From NCBI RefSeq assembly GCF_029892155.1, contig NZ_JARZAG010000004.1, positions 62,001-126,000 on the forward strand: a DNA stretch of 64,000 bases. Reading direction: 5' to 3'. Each line of letters begins with the position of its first letter. The first letter of the stretch is position 1. Below, in pieces: positions 23,451 through 32,794 of this stretch. Origin of the DNA: Kitasatospora sp. GAS204B. Its GTDB lineage: Bacteria > Actinomycetota > Actinomycetes > Streptomycetales > Streptomycetaceae. Made by a program: the position numbers and the translations under genes. Below the pieces are notes generated by a model. The model was not told where the DNA came from. It ran no database searches and worked only from the letters and a program-made list of their open reading frames with translations.

Positions 23451-24581
23451 CTACGGCAGCTTGCCGAACGCCTGCTGCTCCTCCGGCGTGGGCGCCGGGA
23501 TCGGCCGGACGGCCAGCGAACGGGCCGAGGCCGGATCGGAGAGCGCGGACGGCGGCAGCGCGTCCGCCGGAGCCACGGCGGCCACGGCGGCCGCGATCCC
23601 GTCCTCCTCCTTGAGCTTGATCCCGGCCTCGTCGAAGGCGAGCTTGAGGCGCTGCCGCAGCCCCCGGGTGATCAGGGTCGCCTTGCCCGGCATGGTCCTG
23701 GCCTGCACCCGCAGCACCACGGCGTCGGCGGCCACCGACTCCACGCCCAGCACCTCCACCGGCTCCCAGAGCAACTCGTCCCAGGGCGCCTCCTGGGCGA
23801 AGTCCTCGGCCGTGCGCAGGATCAGCTCGGTGACCTGGTCCAGCTTCTCCCGGTAGCCGACCTGGACGTCCACCGTCGCGGTCGACCAGCCCTGGCTCAT
23901 GTTGGCGATCCGCTTCACCTCGCCGTTGCGGATGTACCAGATCTCGCCGTTCGCACCGCGCAGCTTGGTCACCCGCAGGCCGACCTCCAGCACGGTGCCG
24001 CTGGCCACCCCGGTGTCGATCTCGTCCCCGACGCCGTACTGGTCCTCCATGATCATGAAGACCCCGGAGAGGAAGTCCGTCACCAGGTTGCGCGCGCCGA
24101 AACCGATCGCCACCCCGGCCACGCCGGCGCTGGCCAGCAGCGGCGCCAGGTCCATGCCGAGAGCCGACAGCACCATCAGCGCGGCGGTGCCCAGGATGCT
24201 GAACGAGGCGACGCTGCTGAGCACCGAGCCGATCGCCGCCGAGCGCTGCTGGCGGCGCTCGGTGTTCACCAGCAGCCCGCCCAGCCGGCCGATCGAGTCG
24301 GCGTCGGCCTCCGGCTCGCGGGTCATCCGCTGTATGAACTGCGCGATCAGCTTGCGCACCACCGCCCGCAGCAGGACCGCGAGCACCACGATGATCAGGA
24401 TCCGCAGCGCGCCCTCGACCCAGCTCGCCCAGTTGGCGTCCAGCCAGGACGCGGTCTGCTTGGCGCTTGAGGTCACGTCGTCCGCACTGGTCGGCAGGTG
24501 CAGCGACGGGGCCTGGGGCGGAGCGGCCGACGGGCCGGCGGCGGCCAGGGGGAGGAGGGCCGGGGGACCGGACCAGCTCAC
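23451..24581 (-). CDS. MscS-family mechanosensitive channel
   Basis: A 376-residue membrane protein. A hydrophobic N-terminal segment (~5-25), a helix around 60-80 (RILIIVVLAVLLRAVV) and two further helices lead to the pore helix motif GVAGVAIGFGARNLVTDFLSGVFMIMEDQYGVGD, the classic MscS pore and beta-domain junction. The cytosolic beta domain (GTVLEVGLRVTKLRGANGEIWYIRNG) and the C-terminal alpha/beta domain follow, with an Ala/Pro-rich tail. It releases solutes on osmotic downshock. The GTG start follows AAGG at 7 nt. Confidence 0.9.
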   Translation of the reverse strand: MSWSGPPALLPLAAAGPSAAPPQAPSLHLPTSADDVTSSAKQTASWLDANWASWVEGALRILIIVVLAVLLRAVVRKLIAQFIQRMTREPEADADSIGRLGGLLVNTERRQQRSAAIGSVLSSVASFSILGTAALMVLSALGMDLAPLLASAGVAGVAIGFGARNLVTDFLSGVFMIMEDQYGVGDEIDTGVASGTVLEVGLRVTKLRGANGEIWYIRNGEVKRIANMSQGWSTATVDVQVGYREKLDQVTELILRTAEDFAQEAPWDELLWEPVEVLGVESVAADAVVLRVQARTMPGKATLITRGLRQRLKLAFDEAGIKLKEEDGIAAAVAAVAPADALPPSALSDPASARSLAVRPIPAPTPEEQQAFGKLP

Positions 24582-24961
24582 GGTGGAACCTTCCTGCAGA
24601 GGGACACGCCACCGGTCCGTGCGGGACACACCGCCCACGCGGACCGGGCACCTCAGCCTAACGCCCGTCCACCGCCCTGTTTCCCCGCCGTTTGCCCGCC
24701 GGGGGACCACGAGGTCCCGTCGGAGTGATCTTCCTGGGCCGCTCAGCGGCGTCGTGACGGCCGTTCGAGTGCGACACGGTGCGCCGCTGGGCATAGAGAT
24801 CAGTACGACCGGTCGCGACCGAAGCCTCTTCGGGCCGTTACCCGGTAGTGGTGGCGCCGTACAAAGTCGTAAGGCGACACTGGGGGTGATCGCGCAGCGA
24901 TGCGCGATCATCCGCTCGTCCCGGCGCGAGCCACGCGCCGCAGGCGTCCAAGGAGGCATCC
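24582..24961. other. 380-bp gap between divergent MscS and HNH genes
   Basis: No protein-coding signal is convincing here. The stretch must hold both promoters, but I see no clear -35/-10 pair. It contains a perfect inverted repeat with a GCGA loop at 24887-24910 and the AAGGAGG site of the HNH gene at its right end. Confidence 0.7.
24887..24910 (+). promoter_or_regulatory. Perfect hairpin with GCGA tetraloop in the HNH gene leader
   Basis: TGATCGCGCA and TGCGCGATCA form a 10-bp stem around GCGA, a GNRA-type tetraloop, 51 bp before the GTG start. As DNA it is an operator-like inverted repeat; as RNA it would be a very stable leader hairpin. Confidence 0.6.
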
Positions 24962-25579
24962 GTGCCGCATGTCCTGGTCCTCAACGCGTCCTACGAGCCA
25001 CTCGGCGTCGTATCGATGCGCCGCGCCCTCATCCTCGTCCTCAACCACAAGGCGGTCAGCCTGGAGGACTCGGGTGTCACTCTGCACAGCGCCACCAGCG
25101 CCGTTACGGCGCCCTCCGTGGTCCGGCTCACCCGGTTCGTCCGGGTGCCGTTCTGCGGGCCAGTACCGCTCACCCGCCGCGCACTGTTCGCCCGTGACCA
25201 CGGGCGTTGCGTCTACTGCGGGGCCGCCGCGACCAGCGTCGACCACGTGATCCCGCGCAGTCGCGGCGGGCAGCACCGCTGGGACAACGTGGTGGCGGCC
25301 TGCCGCCGCTGCAACCACATGAAGGCCGACCGCCACCTGACCGAGCTCGGGTGGCGGATGAAGCGACCTCCGGCTCCGCCCAGCGGGCTCGCCTGGCGCA
25401 TCATCGGAACCGGGATCAGGGACCCGCGCTGGCGGCCCTACCTGGAGCCGTACGGCGGCACGGACCAGTTCCGTGACTTCGAACACCACGACCATACCGA
25501 CCACGCGGGAGCACCGGTTCCGCTGGGCCGGTCCCGTCCCGTCCACCGCGATGAGCAGCCGGAGGCTCTCACCGCCTGA
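24962..25579 (+). CDS. HNH endonuclease-domain protein
   Basis: A 205-residue protein. The N-terminal half (VLVLNASYEPLGVVSMRRALILVLNHKAV) is typical of a conserved actinobacterial HNH group. The HNH core follows: two zinc-binding CxxC pairs (CVYCG and CRRCN) flank the DHVIPRSRGGQHRWDNVV active-site segment. It is chromosomal and solitary, not next to mobile-element or restriction genes, so a housekeeping nuclease role is more likely than homing; the substrate is unknown. GTG start with AAGGAGG at 5 nt. Confidence 0.9.
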   Translation: MPHVLVLNASYEPLGVVSMRRALILVLNHKAVSLEDSGVTLHSATSAVTAPSVVRLTRFVRVPFCGPVPLTRRALFARDHGRCVYCGAAATSVDHVIPRSRGGQHRWDNVVAACRRCNHMKADRHLTELGWRMKRPPAPPSGLAWRIIGTGIRDPRWRPYLEPYGGTDQFRDFEHHDHTDHAGAPVPLGRSRPVHRDEQPEALTA

Positions 25580-25605
25580 CCAGCGAGGGCCGAACGGTGC
25601 CTCAT

Positions 25606-25643
25606 GGGCCGGTGGCGCGCTCGAGCGAGCGCACCACCGGCCC
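25606..25643. terminator. Stem-loop terminator between HNH and GH84 genes
   Basis: A 10-bp outer stem (25606-25615 with 25634-25643) encloses a second 6-bp stem. A weaker 7-bp hairpin lies at 25690-25708. The pair separates the two convergent genes. Confidence 0.7.
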
Positions 25644-25734
25644 GCCGTCATGGTCGGCCGGTATGACGACGGCGACATCCGCGCGCTGACGGCCGGGCAG
25701 CTCGCCCGGCGCCGACCGTCATCGGGTCACGGCC

Positions 25735-28700
25735 TCAGTGCGTCGAGCCCGGTGAGGAGCTCGGGTCCGGCGAGGCGCCCGGGGTCGGGGCGCCGCTCGG
25801 GGGTGGGCTCGGTGTGCTGGCGGGGGGTGGGGTGGCCCCGGTGCCCGGAGTGGGCAGGGGCGTGGGGACCGGCACCGGCACCGTGGGGGTCGGCGTGCTG
25901 CTCGGCACCGGTCCCGGCACGCCGCCCGGGGTCGGCGTCGGTGCCGGCACGCCCACCGGCGGCTGGGCCGGGGGCGCCACGGTGCCGCCCTGCTCGGTGA
26001 CCCCGTAGAGCTCGAGCCCGGACAGCGAGTAGCCGTCCTTGGTGGCCCGGCTGACCCCCTGCATCCGCAGGTAGAGGGCTCCGGGCGCGTCGAACCGGAC
26101 CGTCTCGGTGCTGCCGTGCCCGTTGGCGACCGTGGCGACCGTGGTCCAGGTCTTCCCGTCCGCCGAGGTCTCCAGCCGGTAGGCACTGGCGTAGGCGTCC
26201 TGCCAGTGCAGCACCGCCTCGCCCAGGTGGGTGGCCTGCGGCAGCTTCAGCTGCACCCAGGCGTTGTCCGTGGCCGGCGAGGCCCAGCGGGTGTTCGGGT
26301 CGCCGTCGTTCACCGCCGAGGACGGGAGCTTGGACGTCAGGTCGCCCGACGAGCTCGCCGTCGCGCCGCGCGCCAGGTCGGGCCCGCCGGTCGGCGGCAC
26401 CACGTGCACCTGGAGGGTCTGCTGGATGGCCACCGAGCCGGCGGTGAAGCTCACCGGCACCTGGTAGGTGCCGGACGGGGTGCCCGCCGCCGCGCTGACC
26501 TGCACCGGAGTGCTGGCCCGCCCGCCGCGCGGCAGGCTGACCGGGGTGCCCGGCTGGCCCGGGGCGGGGGCGGGCGCCACGGTGATGCCCTGGACCCCGC
26601 TCGGGGCCGCCGCCTGGAGCAGGCCGGTCGTGCCGTCGGGGCGCAGCGCGTCCACCACGGCCTGGGTCTGGGCGGGCGCGGGGGCGCCGGCGATCACGTC
26701 CAGCACCGGGTCGACCAGGGTCAGCCGGGCCACCGGGGTGTCCGCGTACCAGGGCACGATCTGGTTGACCACCGGTGCGTCGCCGCCCGGCTGCCAGGTC
26801 AGTCGCACCGCGTCGGTGGGTCGGCCGCCGGCCGGCAGCTCGTTGTAGCCGGGGCGCAGGGTGCCGATGTCGCGCCAGCTGCCGTCCGGATCGTGCACCG
26901 ACACGGTGGCGGTGGCCCGCACGGTCGGGTCGGTCAGCACGGTGAGCCGGTCCAGCGGCCGGGGCGCGCCCAGCTCGATGCTGAGCGGGGCGTCGGTGAC
27001 GGTCGGCGCGGCGGCCGCCCGGTAGGCGGTGTCGGGGTCGCCGTCCAGCACCGTGGCGGCCGAGGAGCCGGGCAGGGCGGCCGGGCCGCCGGAGACGGTG
27101 ACGTTCACGCTGTCCGGCGCGGTCACGCTGAACTCGCGCACCGCGACCGCCGTCTGCTGGGTCTTGGTGGCGCGCAGCCGGACCGCCTTGACCAGCACAC
27201 CGGCCGGCAGCTGGGCGGTGACCGTCTTCTGCTGGTGCACCGTCGTCAACTGGTGCCAGACGGCGTCGTCGCCGACGTACTCCAGCACCCCGTCGTGCAG
27301 GTAGTCGTTCGCCGCGGCCGCTGTATCGTCCCCGATCGGGGCGGCACTGCCGGGCCCGCCCGCACCGTCCGTCGAGCCCATCCGCACCGTCACCGAGGCC
27401 ACCGGGCGCCCGTCACCCAGCGCGACACCGATCGCGTCGCCGGGCTGCGGCGGGGCCGAGGTCCAGTAGAAGGTGTCGGGCGAGGCGTCGGCCATCAGCG
27501 CCGGGGGGTGGCCGTTCGCGCTGCCCATGGTGGTGGTCGCGCTGAGCTGGCCGGAGCTCACCCCCGACCAGCTGTCGGCGGCCTGGGTGGCCCGGTCCAG
27601 GAAGGGGTCCAGCACCCCGGCGCCGACCGTCACCGGACCCTGGGCGGCCAGCTGGGTGCGCAGCGCGCGCAGCTGCACCCGGGCCTGCCAGGCGGTGGCG
27701 CCGTCACCTCCGTGCTGGGCCAGCAGCATGTCCAGGGCCGCCTGCCCGGCCTTGCCGTACAGGCTCAGTCGGTCCAGCCAGGGGCCGGCCTCCGCGGCCA
27801 GCGGGCCGGCCCCGGCCGGTGAGCCGCCGCGCAGCGCGTCCGGGGCGCCGGCCATGGTGCCGAAGGCGGCCCGCAGCGGGTCGGCGGCCTGCTGCAGCCG
27901 GCCGAGGTCGACGGCGCCGCCGGCGGGCTGCAGCGCGGACCAGAAGGCGTCGAGCAGCGGGGTCAGGTAGCCCGACTCCTGGGAGGAGAGCGGTGACGAG
28001 GAGCTGTTGCCGGCCAGCGCGCCGATCGCGGCCAGCGCGGGGCCGGCGTCGGTGGCGGCGGCCGGAGTGGCGCCCTGGACCGGCCCGAACTCGGCCGCCA
28101 GGGCGCGCAGCGCGTACCGCCAGGAGGCGTCGGACTGGTAACCGGTCGGGTTCCAGGCGTAGTCGGCGGCGGTCGACAGCGGGATCTGCGAGGCGGTGGG
28201 CTGCTGCATCGCCGCCGTAAGCAGCATCGCCGAGCGGCTCGCCACCTCCGGGTCGCGCCCGGTGTAGGGGCCGAGGAAGAGCCGACCCGGGGTGGAGTCG
28301 TTGACCGGGTAGTTGTCCATGGTGACCAGCGGGTGGTCGAAGAGGCGCCCGGTGTCCGCGGTCTGACCGGCGGTGATCTTCCCGGGGATCACCCCGACCC
28401 CGCTCCAGGCGATCTGCACCACCTTCGGCAGCGCGGCGGCCAGCGCGGTGCGGTACGGGCTGGCGCCCTGCTGGTGGAACTCGGTGGGCACCACCGAGAG
28501 CGAGGCGAGCGCCGGATCCGGGTCGATCAGCCGCCGCTGGACGGCGGCCGCCAGCTTCGCCTGCGCCTTGGCGGCGGCGGCCGGCCCGGTGCCGAAGGCG
28601 TCCTGGTCGGCGGAGCAGTGCCAGTCGTCGTAGCTGACGTCGTCGAACTGCAGCTGGAAGGCGCCGAATCCGAGGTCGCGCATCGCCGAGAGCTTGCCGA

Positions 28701-29940
28701 TCAGCGCGTCCAGGTCCTTGCCGGAGCTGAAGCAGAAGTTCTGGCTGGGGGAGACGGCGTAGCCGAGCGTGACGTGGTCGGCCGCGGCCCGCTGGGCCAG
28801 CGCCTTCAAGTCCTGTGCCTGCGCCTGCGGGTAGGGCTGGCGCCACTGGTCCTGGCGGTACGGGTCGTCACCGGGGGCGTAGAGGAAGAAGTTCTGCTTG
28901 GTCCGGCCCAGGAAGTCGATCAGGTCGAGCCGCTGGGCGGTGGTCCACGGGGTGCCGTAGAAGGACTCGGCGGTGCCGCGCAGCGCTGCGCCGGTGGGCC
29001 AGTCGCGGATCGTCAGACCGGGGAAGCCGTAGCCGCCGCCGTTCTGCCCCTGCCCGGCCGGCACGGCGGTGAGCAACTGGCGCAGGCTCTGCGCGGCGTA
29101 GAAGGTGCCGGTGGTGTCCACTCCCGCGAGCACCACCGCACCGTAGGAGCCGCCGGCGATGGGCAGTTGACCGGCCGCCAGCACGTAGCCGCCGGCCGGC
29201 AGCCCGGCCGGGCCGCTCGCGCCCAGCGCCTGCAGCGCCTGGGCGGCGCTCGGGTCGGGCTGCTCGGCGGGGCCGCCGAAGTAGACCACCAGCGAGCCGG
29301 CCGTGGGCGGCGGGATCGGCGTGCCGGGGACCAGCGAGGAGGGGACCACCACGCTGGTGGCGCCCGCCTCACCGAGCACCTCGCGGACCGCCGCCAGCGC
29401 GCCCGGGTCGGCCTGGCCGCCGGTCACCAGGGTCACCTGGGCGGGCACCGTCACCGGCTTGCCGCCCGGCGTCAACTGCTGTGGCTGTGGGAAGACCTGA
29501 GGGCTGGTCAGACTCCCGAGCGGAGTGCGCACCGGGGCGCTGACCGCGTACCCGGCGCCGGTACCGGCCGCCGCCGTGGCCGGGGCGGCGGCGACCAGGC
29601 CGCCGATCACCGCGGCGGCCGAGAGGGTGGCGGCGATCCGCAGCGCGGCCCGGCGGTGCGTCAGGGCCTGTGCGACGCCGGTGCCGGTGACGGTCCGTCC
29701 ACTGATGGTCCGTCCGCTGGGGTGCCGCTCGGCGCGCACCGCGGCGAGCAGCGGTTCGGTGCCCTTGAGGTCGGCGATCAGCCGGTCCGCCGCCCGCGGC
29801 GCGACCAGGCGCGCGGTGCGGGCGGCGGACCGCCGGGTGACATGGACGGCGGGATGCTGCAGGACCTCACGCAGAGCCGGGCTTGCTTGGAACTGTTGCC
29901 GCAGCCGCTGACCTGCGGCGACGGACACACGGGTCTGCAC
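25735..29940 (-). CDS. Large secreted GH84-type beta-N-acetylglucosaminidase with CBM32-like domain
   Basis: A 1401-residue multidomain enzyme. After an unusually long basic leader (~100 residues) comes a hydrophobic segment ending in an Ala-rich cleavage-like site (~115-125). Then follow an N-terminal GH20b/84-like domain, the NAGidase TIM barrel (SFYGTPWT, GYAVSPSQNFCF, and QLQFDDVSYDDW with the paired catalytic Asp), a helical region, discoidin-like domains, an NEW3-like domain and a C-terminal F5/8-type (CBM32) module. A Pro/Thr/Ser-rich tail ends the chain. It likely trims terminal GlcNAc from glycans outside the cell. The GTG start has GAGGAGG upstream. Confidence 0.85.
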   Translation of the reverse strand: MQTRVSVAAGQRLRQQFQASPALREVLQHPAVHVTRRSAARTARLVAPRAADRLIADLKGTEPLLAAVRAERHPSGRTISGRTVTGTGVAQALTHRRAALRIAATLSAAAVIGGLVAAAPATAAAGTGAGYAVSAPVRTPLGSLTSPQVFPQPQQLTPGGKPVTVPAQVTLVTGGQADPGALAAVREVLGEAGATSVVVPSSLVPGTPIPPPTAGSLVVYFGGPAEQPDPSAAQALQALGASGPAGLPAGGYVLAAGQLPIAGGSYGAVVLAGVDTTGTFYAAQSLRQLLTAVPAGQGQNGGGYGFPGLTIRDWPTGAALRGTAESFYGTPWTTAQRLDLIDFLGRTKQNFFLYAPGDDPYRQDQWRQPYPQAQAQDLKALAQRAAADHVTLGYAVSPSQNFCFSSGKDLDALIGKLSAMRDLGFGAFQLQFDDVSYDDWHCSADQDAFGTGPAAAAKAQAKLAAAVQRRLIDPDPALASLSVVPTEFHQQGASPYRTALAAALPKVVQIAWSGVGVIPGKITAGQTADTGRLFDHPLVTMDNYPVNDSTPGRLFLGPYTGRDPEVASRSAMLLTAAMQQPTASQIPLSTAADYAWNPTGYQSDASWRYALRALAAEFGPVQGATPAAATDAGPALAAIGALAGNSSSSPLSSQESGYLTPLLDAFWSALQPAGGAVDLGRLQQAADPLRAAFGTMAGAPDALRGGSPAGAGPLAAEAGPWLDRLSLYGKAGQAALDMLLAQHGGDGATAWQARVQLRALRTQLAAQGPVTVGAGVLDPFLDRATQAADSWSGVSSGQLSATTTMGSANGHPPALMADASPDTFYWTSAPPQPGDAIGVALGDGRPVASVTVRMGSTDGAGGPGSAAPIGDDTAAAANDYLHDGVLEYVGDDAVWHQLTTVHQQKTVTAQLPAGVLVKAVRLRATKTQQTAVAVREFSVTAPDSVNVTVSGGPAALPGSSAATVLDGDPDTAYRAAAAPTVTDAPLSIELGAPRPLDRLTVLTDPTVRATATVSVHDPDGSWRDIGTLRPGYNELPAGGRPTDAVRLTWQPGGDAPVVNQIVPWYADTPVARLTLVDPVLDVIAGAPAPAQTQAVVDALRPDGTTGLLQAAAPSGVQGITVAPAPAPGQPGTPVSLPRGGRASTPVQVSAAAGTPSGTYQVPVSFTAGSVAIQQTLQVHVVPPTGGPDLARGATASSSGDLTSKLPSSAVNDGDPNTRWASPATDNAWVQLKLPQATHLGEAVLHWQDAYASAYRLETSADGKTWTTVATVANGHGSTETVRFDAPGALYLRMQGVSRATKDGYSLSGLELYGVTEQGGTVAPPAQPPVGVPAPTPTPGGVPGPVPSSTPTPTVPVPVPTPLPTPGTGATPPPASTPSPPPSGAPTPGASPDPSSSPGSTH

Positions 29941-30286
29941 GGGGGCCTCCTCGCGGCCGGGGGCGGGCGGCCGAACGGGGTGATCGACGGGCTCGCGACG
30001 ACTGCTTTCCCGGCCCCCCTGCCGAACCCGCCGACCTCGCGGCCCCAGCCCACCAGTTGGCTGCTCCCACTGTCAACGTGAGCCGGTCCGATGGCCGTTC
30101 CATCCCCTTTTGTCCGGTGCTGAACCGGCTTTCGTCCGGCGCCCGGACCCGATCACTTCCCCACCTCCGGCGCGCCGCCGCGGATGCCGACCGGACCGGC
30201 CGGGTAGGAGTGGAGCTGACGAACACTCTGCCGCCGCAGGAGTCACACCACACCCGCGAAATTGTCCCCGAGTCCTCCAGGAGACC
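29941..30286. other. 346-bp gap between divergent GH84 and malQ genes
   Basis: No gene is visible. A consensus TTGACA occurs on the minus strand (30076-30071) without a clear partner -10. A small perfect palindrome, GTCCGG-CGC-CCGGAC, lies at 30134-30148, possibly an operator. The malQ ribosome site is at the right end. Confidence 0.6.
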
Positions 30287-32482
30287 GTGTTGGCCGCCTA
30301 TCTCCACCGCTCCGACGAACAGCCCGACGAGTCGTCAGGTCCGGCCGCCGATACCGCCGCCGACCTGCCCACTCCCGCGCTGGCCGCCCTCGCCCACGCG
30401 CACGGCGTGGACAGCAGCTACGACCCGGGCGACGGCGTGCCGGTCCGGGTCGGCGCCGGCACGCTGGTCGACGTGCTGGCCGCGCTCGGCGTGGACGCGA
30501 GCACCCCGCAGGCCGTCGAGCTGGCGCTGGCCGAGCACCGGGCCGCCGTCGCCGCCCGGCTGCTGCCGCCCTGCCTGGTGGTCCGCGCCGGGCGACGCAC
30601 CGCGCTCGACGTGCCCGCCGCCGCGCGGCTGAGCATCACCCTGGAGGACGGCGGCAGCTGGCAGCTGGCACCGGCCCGCTCGCACTGGCTGCCCGCCGAC
30701 CTGCCGCTGGGCCGCCACACCCTGCACCTGACGCTGGCCGACCGGGCCGCGACCACCACCCTGATCGTGGCCCCCGACTCGCTCGCCCCGCTGCAAGGGC
30801 GCGGCTGGGGCTTTCTGACCCAGCTCTACTCGGTGCTCTCCGAGCGCTCCTGGGGCATGGGCGACCTCGGCGACCTGGCCGAGCTCGCCCAGTGGTCGGC
30901 CGGCGCGCTCGGCGCCGACTTCCTGCAGCTCAACCCGCTGCACGCGGCGTTGCCCGGCACCCCCTCCGACCCCTCGCCCTACCGGCCCTCCTCGCGCCGC
31001 TTCGCCGACCCGGTCCACCTGCGGATCGAGGCGGTCCCCGAGTACGCCTACACCGACGCCGCCGACCGGGCCGACCGGGCCGAGCTGGCCGAGCTGGCCC
31101 AGCAGGGCGGCCGGCTGCGCGCCGAGGTGCTGGAGCACGACGGCCTGATCGACCGGGACGCCGTCTGGGCGGTCAAGCGCGAGGCGCTGCGGCTGCTGCA
31201 CGCCGTCCCGCGCGGGCCGGGCCGGGAGGCCGCCTACCAGAGCTTCGTCCGGAGCGAGGGCGACTGGCTGGAGCAGTACGCGACCTGGAACGCACTGGCC
31301 GAGCTGCACGGCAGCGACTGGCGGCACTGGCCCAAGGGGCTGCGCCACCCCGGCACCCCGCAGCTGGCCGCCGCCCGCGCCGAGCTGGCCGAGGCCGTGG
31401 AGTTCCACCGCTGGCTGGCCTGGTTGCTGGACGAGCAGCTCGGCGGGGCCCAGCAGGCCGCCGAGCGGGCCGGGATGGCCGTCGGCCTGATCCACGACCT
31501 GGCCGTCGGCTGCCACCCGAACGGCGCGGACGCCTGGGCGCTGCAGGACTACCTGGCCGCCGGCATCTCGGTCGGCGCCCCGCCGGACGCGTTCAACGCG
31601 CACGGCCAGGACTGGGGCCTGCCGCCCTGGCGCCCGGACACGCTGGCCGCCGCCGGCTACGCCCCGTACGCCGAGCTGCTGCGCGCCGCTGCCCGGCACG
31701 CGGGCGCGATCCGGATCGACCACGTGATGGGCCTGTTCCGGCTCTGGTGGGTCCCGGCGGGCCGCCCGCCCACCGAGGGCGCCTACGTCCGTTACGACGC
31801 CGAGGCGATGCTGGGCGTGCTCGCCCTTCAGGCGCACCGGGCCGGCACCGCCGTGATCGGCGAGGACCTGGGCACGGTCGAGCCAGGGGTGCGCGAGGAG
31901 CTGGCCGCGCGCGGGGCGCTCGGCACCTCGGTGCTCTGGTTCGAGCGGGACTGGACCGGCAAGGAGGGTGCCAAGGGCGCGCCGCTGGCCCCCGAGCGCT
32001 GGCGGCCCGGCTGCCTGGCCACCCTGACCACCCACGACCTGCCCAGCACCGCCGCGCGGCTGTCCGGCGAGCACGTCCAGCTGCGCCATCAGCTGGGCCT
32101 GCTGGCCCGCCCGCTGGCTGCCGAGCAGCAGGCAGCCGTCAGCGAACTGGCGGACTGGCGGGAGGAGTTGACCAAGATCGGATTGCTCGCCAACGGGGCC
32201 GAGCTGGACCAGGCCGCGCTCTACCGGTTCCTGCTGGCCACCCCGGCCGAGCTGGTCGGCGTCTGGCTGCCCGACACGGTCGGCGACCCGCGCCCGCAGA
32301 ACCTGCCCGGCACCTGGGACCAGTACCCGAACTGGCGGCTGCCGATCGCCGACGCCGGCGGCCGCCCGGTCACCCTGGAACGGCTGGCCCGGGCAGCGGG
32401 CGCCGCCGAGCTGGGCGCCCTGCTCGCCGCCGGGCTGCCGGCCCGACCCGGAAGGCCGACCCCGCCGAGCGATGCCCAATAA
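30287..32482 (+). CDS. malQ: 4-alpha-glucanotransferase (MalQ)
   Basis: A 731-residue GH77 enzyme that moves alpha-1,4-glucan segments between maltodextrins or glycogen. An N-terminal ~160-residue accessory domain typical of actinobacterial MalQ precedes the barrel. The catalytic segments are visible: PYRPSSRRFADP, RIDHVMGLFRLWW (nucleophile Asp), VIGEDLGTVEPGVRE (acid/base Glu) and TTHDLPSTAARL (third Asp). GTG at 30287 is used; the TTG directly after it has better spacing (6 nt) from AGGAG. It is transcribed with, or just before, a tiny membrane-protein gene. Confidence 0.92.
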   Translation: MLAAYLHRSDEQPDESSGPAADTAADLPTPALAALAHAHGVDSSYDPGDGVPVRVGAGTLVDVLAALGVDASTPQAVELALAEHRAAVAARLLPPCLVVRAGRRTALDVPAAARLSITLEDGGSWQLAPARSHWLPADLPLGRHTLHLTLADRAATTTLIVAPDSLAPLQGRGWGFLTQLYSVLSERSWGMGDLGDLAELAQWSAGALGADFLQLNPLHAALPGTPSDPSPYRPSSRRFADPVHLRIEAVPEYAYTDAADRADRAELAELAQQGGRLRAEVLEHDGLIDRDAVWAVKREALRLLHAVPRGPGREAAYQSFVRSEGDWLEQYATWNALAELHGSDWRHWPKGLRHPGTPQLAAARAELAEAVEFHRWLAWLLDEQLGGAQQAAERAGMAVGLIHDLAVGCHPNGADAWALQDYLAAGISVGAPPDAFNAHGQDWGLPPWRPDTLAAAGYAPYAELLRAAARHAGAIRIDHVMGLFRLWWVPAGRPPTEGAYVRYDAEAMLGVLALQAHRAGTAVIGEDLGTVEPGVREELAARGALGTSVLWFERDWTGKEGAKGAPLAPERWRPGCLATLTTHDLPSTAARLSGEHVQLRHQLGLLARPLAAEQQAAVSELADWREELTKIGLLANGAELDQAALYRFLLATPAELVGVWLPDTVGDPRPQNLPGTWDQYPNWRLPIADAGGRPVTLERLARAAGAAELGALLAAGLPARPGRPTPPSDAQ

Positions 32483-32490
32483 AGGGCGGG

Positions 32491-32496
32491 TACGTT
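32491..32496 (+). promoter_or_regulatory. -10 element of a leaderless promoter
   Basis: TACGTT lies 7 nt before the GTG at 32504. This supports the shorter reading frame of the small membrane protein and an own promoter 9 bp after malQ. Confidence 0.5.
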
Positions 32497-32503
32497 GAAA
32501 AAC

Positions 32504-32737
32504 GTGGACAAGAGGAATGCTTTGCGCGCCGGTGCGGTCTCCGCGGCGGCCACGCTGATGATGCTGCTGTCGTCGCCCGCCTTCGCCGCGACCAAGGTCG
32601 CCACGACGGAGCAGGCCAGCCTGGGCGTCGGGGCCGCGATCGGACTGTACGTCGGGATCCCGGTCGTGCTCTTCGCGGTCATCGCCGGCCTGGTGATGCT
32701 GGGTACCGCCAACAGCGCCAAGGGCACCAAGAAGTAG
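32504..32737 (+). CDS. Small exported or membrane protein
   Basis: A 77-residue protein. Residues 1-26 look like a signal peptide ending in SSPAFA. A short charged stretch (ATKVATTEQ) leads to a single transmembrane helix (GAAIGLYVGIPVVLFAVIAGLVML) and a basic tail (AKGTKK). So it is probably a single-span membrane protein with an outside N-terminus. It lies 21 bp after malQ, but a -10 box 7 nt before the GTG suggests its own leaderless transcript. A TTG at 32495 would add three residues. No function is known to me; it resembles small conserved Streptomyces membrane proteins. Confidence 0.7.
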   Translation: MDKRNALRAGAVSAAATLMMLLSSPAFAATKVATTEQASLGVGAAIGLYVGIPVVLFAVIAGLVMLGTANSAKGTKK

Positions 32738-32743
32738 TCGGTC

Positions 32744-32789
32744 CGACCGCCCCGCCACCTCACCACCCGGTGCAGTGGCGGGGCGGTCG
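32744..32789. terminator. Bidirectional stem-loop terminator
   Basis: A perfect 15-bp stem (32744-32758 with 32775-32789) with a 16-nt loop begins 7 bp after the small membrane protein stop and ends 6 bp before the convergent VIT1-like gene's end. Confidence 0.85.
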
Positions 32790-32794
32790 CGTGC

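Noticed and set aside
24962-25579. HNH gene as a homing endonuclease or restriction-system part
   Set aside because: No intron, intein, methylase or mobile-element features are nearby and the N-terminal half matches a conserved chromosomal family.
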